A stretch of 24,689 nucleotides of DNA from Methylomarinum sp964442675 (GTDB lineage: Bacteria > Pseudomonadota > Gammaproteobacteria > Methylococcales > Methylomonadaceae). Positions within the stretch are counted from its first letter, which is position 1; every line of letters begins with the position of its first letter. The notes below the pieces were generated by a model that did not search any database, had not been told where the DNA came from, and worked only from the letters and a program-made list of their open reading frames with translations. Location: contig CAYUAE010000011.1 in assembly GCA_964442675.1 (NCBI GenBank), positions 1 through 24,689 of the forward strand, written 5' to 3'. Made by a program: the position numbers and the translations under genes. Positions 21,799 through 24,689 of the stretch are shown here, piece by piece.

Positions 21799-24689
21799 CT
21801 ATTGACTCCAGGCATTTGACAATGTTTCAGCCTGCTTAAGCACAAGCTCAACGGCTTCTGCGGCCTTGTCGGGCGGGTATTTGTAGCGCTGCAATGTGCG
21901 CCGCACCAGAATCTTCAGCTTAGCTCGCACACTATCGCGTACTTGCCAGTCGACGGTGGTCGATTTTCGCAGTTTGTTGGTGATTTCTATGGCGATTTTT
22001 TTCAGTATTTCATCGCCGAGTTCACGAACCGCGCTTTCGTTATTGGCCAGTGCATCATAAAAGGCGATTTCATCAGGATTAAGTCCCAAGTCTGCCTCGC
22101 GCGCCATTTCGGCCTGAAACTCTTTGGCCATCTGAATCAGCTCTTCGATGACCTGGGCAGTCTCAATGGCCCGGTTGTTATATTTGCGCAAGGTCTCCTG
22201 CAAGCGTTCGGCATATTTTTTCTCTTGCACGACGTTATTGCGGGTCTTTGCCTTGATGTTGTCCTTGAGCAGCTTTTCCAGTAACTCGACCGCCAGATTC
22301 TGGTGCGGCATCTGCCGGACATCTTCCAGAAATTCATCAGAGAGCAGGCCAATATTGGGTTTATCCAGTCCACACAGGCTGAACACATCCGCCACACCTT
22401 CAGCGATTACCGCGTTGTCCAGTATCTGTTTGAGTGCAGAGTTCTTCTCCTCCTGCGTGCGTTTCTTGTCAACCGTGGTGAACTTGGCGATAGCCGCCTT
22501 TACCGCCGAGTAAAAGGCGATTTCCTTACGCAGCCCTTTGGCTTCGTCCAGCGTGCTGCATAGCGACCAGGCCTTGGTAGTGGCCAGTACCAGATCGAGA
22601 AAACGCTTCTTGCCATCTTCCAGTCCCAGCACATAGTTGGCTGCGGGAACCAGTAACTTGTGTGCCTCGGTCTCGAAACCGGAAATATCCAGGCCATCCG
22701 ATTGCGGTGTCTTGGCAAACATCCCGCGAATGGCATCGAGTTTTTCCAGCAAGATGGCAAATGCCTCTTCGGCACGCAGGGTCGGCTCGCCTTTGCCTTT
22801 TGAATCGGTATAGGTCTTGAGTGCCTGTTTCAGCTCATTGGCAATACCGATGTAGTCGACCACCAGCCCGCCAGGCTTGTTCTTGAATACCCGGTTCACC
22901 CGGGCAATGGCCTGCATCAGGTTATGACCCTTCATCGGCTTATCGACATACATGGTATGACAGCACGGCGCATCAAAACCGGTCAGCCACATATCCCTGA
23001 CGATCACCAACTTTAATGGATCGTTTTCATCCTTAAAGCGTTTCTCCAGTCGTTTCTTGGTTTTCTTGTTATAGATGTGAGGTTGCAGCAATGGCTTGTC
23101 AGATGCAGAGCCGGTCATCACGATTTTGATGGCGCCTTTCTCTGGATCGGGGTCATGCCACTCAGGCCGCAAGGCGACGATTTCATTATAGAGCTGGGCG
23201 CAGATATCACGGCTCATGGCGACAATCATCGCCTTGCCATCCATGATGGCGTTACGCGCCTCGAAATGCTCGACTAAATCGGCAGCCACCTGCTGCAATC
23301 GAGGTGTAGCCCCCACCAGCTTTTCGAGTCGGCTCCATTCACCCTTGGTTTTTTCGCGCTGAGCGAGATCCTCTTCATCCTCAACCACCTCATCAACCTG
23401 ATCGGAGAGCGCCTCGATTTCATCAACATTCAACTCCAGCCTGGCCAAGCGGGATTCGTAGTAAATGGGTACGGTTGCGCCATCATCCACGGCATCCTGA
23501 ATATCGTAGATGGAGACATAGCCACCAAACACCGCCCGGGTATCCTTGTCCTCCTGCGATATGGGCGTGCCGGTAAAGCCAATAAAGGAAGCATGGGGCA
23601 AGGCATCGCGCATGTGCTTGGCGTAGCCGAATTTATACTGGCCATCGGCGGTCAATACCGCCTTCAAGCCATACTGGCTGCGATGCGCCTCATCAGAGAT
23701 CACCACGATATTGTGGCGATCATTGAGTACCGGGTGGCTGTTCTCATCATCCAGCAGGGCAAACTTCTGTACCGTGGTAAAAATGATGCCGCCGGACTCG
23801 CGCTCGGCCAGCAGCTGGCGCAATTCGTCGCGGTTATTGGCCTGTACCGGCGTCTGCTTCAATAGCTCGACAGCATGACTGAAGGTGGCAAATAACTGCC
23901 CGTCCAGGTCATTACGGTCGGTTACCACCACCAGGGTCGGGTTATTCATCTCCGGCTGCTGTAACAGTTTTCCCGCATAACAGCACATGGAAATACTCTT
24001 GCCAGACCCTTGCGTATGCCAGACCACACCGGCCTTCTTACTGCCAGGCACCACCTCGTCAGCATAGCTCGCCCGCTTTTCTGCAACGCCTTCAATCTCT
24101 TGTGCGGCGATAACCGTTGCTTTTACCGCCTCGCGCACCGCATGGAACTGATGATAACCGGCGATCTTTTTGATAATCGTCTCACCGTCAGTTTCAAACA
24201 GCACAAAATAGCGGATGTAATCGAGAAACAACTCCCGATCGAAAAAGCCACGCACCAGCGTTTCCAGTTGCCATTCCAGCTGCGGCTTGTCATCCTCATG
24301 CTTGATAGTGCGCCAGGGCATAAAACGCTCCTGATTCGCCGTAAGCGAGCCAACCCGAGCTGTGTAACCATCACTGACTACCAGCGCCTCATTGAAGATA
24401 AACAGATCGCTGATTTCATCCTTGTAGGTCTGCAACTGATTAAATGCATCCCAGATGTCGGCGTTTTCATCACTGGGGCTTTTCAGTTCCAGCACCGCAA
24501 GGGGCAGGCCGTTGATAAAACAGACGACATCCGGCCGGCGCGGCTGTTTGCTGCCGCTGATGGTAAACTGATTGACGACAACAAAGCGGTTGTTGGCAAG
24601 CCTGTCAAAATCGATTAGAAAAGCATGGTCGTGAACCGAATACAAACCATCGTAATCTTCCAATCGATTCAAAAGCATGCGAAAAGCAA
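21799..24689 (-). CDS. hsdR: Type I restriction enzyme R subunit HsdR, N-terminus beyond window
   Basis: Motor and nuclease subunit of a type I restriction-modification system, which translocates and cuts unmodified DNA. The frame stays open to the right edge (…AFR before the first internal Met at 24678), so an N-terminal part is missing. Counting from that Met, the PD-(D/E)xK nuclease is RRPDVVCFINGLPLAVLELK (Asp50, Glu64, Lys66) with a QxxxY motif at 81-85. The SF2 helicase motor has Walker A HTQGSGKS (about 221-228), DEAH (329-332) and GFTGTP (about 367-372). Later motor motifs are MIVAMSR and the DMWLTGFDAP and QAIARVNRVF blocks. The C-terminal helical part is long and charged and ends in LSNAWSQ. 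hsdM and hsdS, needed for activity, would lie beyond the edge. The gene runs toward tRNA-Leu. No frameshift is visible. Confidence 0.95.
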   Translation of the reverse strand, partial: AFRMLLNRLEDYDGLYSVHDHAFLIDFDRLANNRFVVVNQFTISGSKQPRRPDVVCFINGLPLAVLELKSPSDENADIWDAFNQLQTYKDEISDLFIFNEALVVSDGYTARVGSLTANQERFMPWRTIKHEDDKPQLEWQLETLVRGFFDRELFLDYIRYFVLFETDGETIIKKIAGYHQFHAVREAVKATVIAAQEIEGVAEKRASYADEVVPGSKKAGVVWHTQGSGKSISMCCYAGKLLQQPEMNNPTLVVVTDRNDLDGQLFATFSHAVELLKQTPVQANNRDELRQLLAERESGGIIFTTVQKFALLDDENSHPVLNDRHNIVVISDEAHRSQYGLKAVLTADGQYKFGYAKHMRDALPHASFIGFTGTPISQEDKDTRAVFGGYVSIYDIQDAVDDGATVPIYYESRLARLELNVDEIEALSDQVDEVVEDEEDLAQREKTKGEWSRLEKLVGATPRLQQVAADLVEHFEARNAIMDGKAMIVAMSRDICAQLYNEIVALRPEWHDPDPEKGAIKIVMTGSASDKPLLQPHIYNKKTKKRLEKRFKDENDPLKLVIVRDMWLTGFDAPCCHTMYVDKPMKGHNLMQAIARVNRVFKNKPGGLVVDYIGIANELKQALKTYTDSKGKGEPTLRAEEAFAILLEKLDAIRGMFAKTPQSDGLDISGFETEAHKLLVPAANYVLGLEDGKKRFLDLVLATTKAWSLCSTLDEAKGLRKEIAFYSAVKAAIAKFTTVDKKRTQEEKNSALKQILDNAVIAEGVADVFSLCGLDKPNIGLLSDEFLEDVRQMPHQNLAVELLEKLLKDNIKAKTRNNVVQEKKYAERLQETLRKYNNRAIETAQVIEELIQMAKEFQAEMAREADLGLNPDEIAFYDALANNESAVRELGDEILKKIAIEITNKLRKSTTVDWQVRDSVRAKLKILVRRTLQRYKYPPDKAAEAVELVLKQAETLSNAWSQ

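Overview
The window reads as chromosomal DNA of a gammaproteobacterium. The housekeeping block pyrG-kdsA-eno-ftsB-ispD-ispF-truD is in a typical proteobacterial arrangement, both tRNAs encode CCA, and RpoH and KdsA imply a Gram-negative cell with LPS. SoxYZ, a Tat-type SoxY leader and molybdenum-cofactor genes fit a sulfur-oxidising or methylotrophic lineage (for example near Methylococcales), but nothing here fixes the genus. A run of exactly 100 Ns (20544-20643) shows that this is a scaffold, so gene order across that point is not proven.

Left third (61-7907, minus strand): six tightly packed genes, transcribed TolC-type outer-membrane protein > periplasmic adaptor > RND permease > soxY > soxZ > moeA. 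This is a complete tripartite efflux system, followed by the SoxYZ sulfur carrier and the molybdenum-insertion enzyme MoeA, with no other sox genes in view. A TlpA-type periplasmic thioredoxin starts 56 bp away on the opposite strand. This arrangement is the most unusual part of the window.

Middle (7964-13027, plus strand): tlpA-like gene; a small secreted two-cysteine protein; a membrane-anchored DUF2760 protein; and a non-canonical Hsp70 whose start overlaps the DUF2760 stop. The last three look like one operon, closed by a clear terminator. tRNA-Phe(GAA) and moaA follow.

Housekeeping block (13174-19607, plus strand): CTP synthase and KDO-8-P synthase overlap, then enolase with a perfect-palindrome terminator. 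After a stretch rich in inverted repeats come ftsB, ispD, ispF and truD, the last four with 4-nt overlaps between neighbours.

Right end: a 5' fragment of an unfamiliar membrane-anchored protein with one CxxCH haem motif (19680-20543) runs into the gap. Then come rpoH (sigma-32), tRNA-Leu(CAA) with a strong promoter and a possibly bidirectional terminator, and a type I restriction subunit HsdR on the minus strand whose N-terminus lies beyond the window. No stretch over 300 bases lacks a gene; the longest intergenic spaces (11637-11855 and 16936-17159) hold terminators, a tRNA promoter and inverted repeats.
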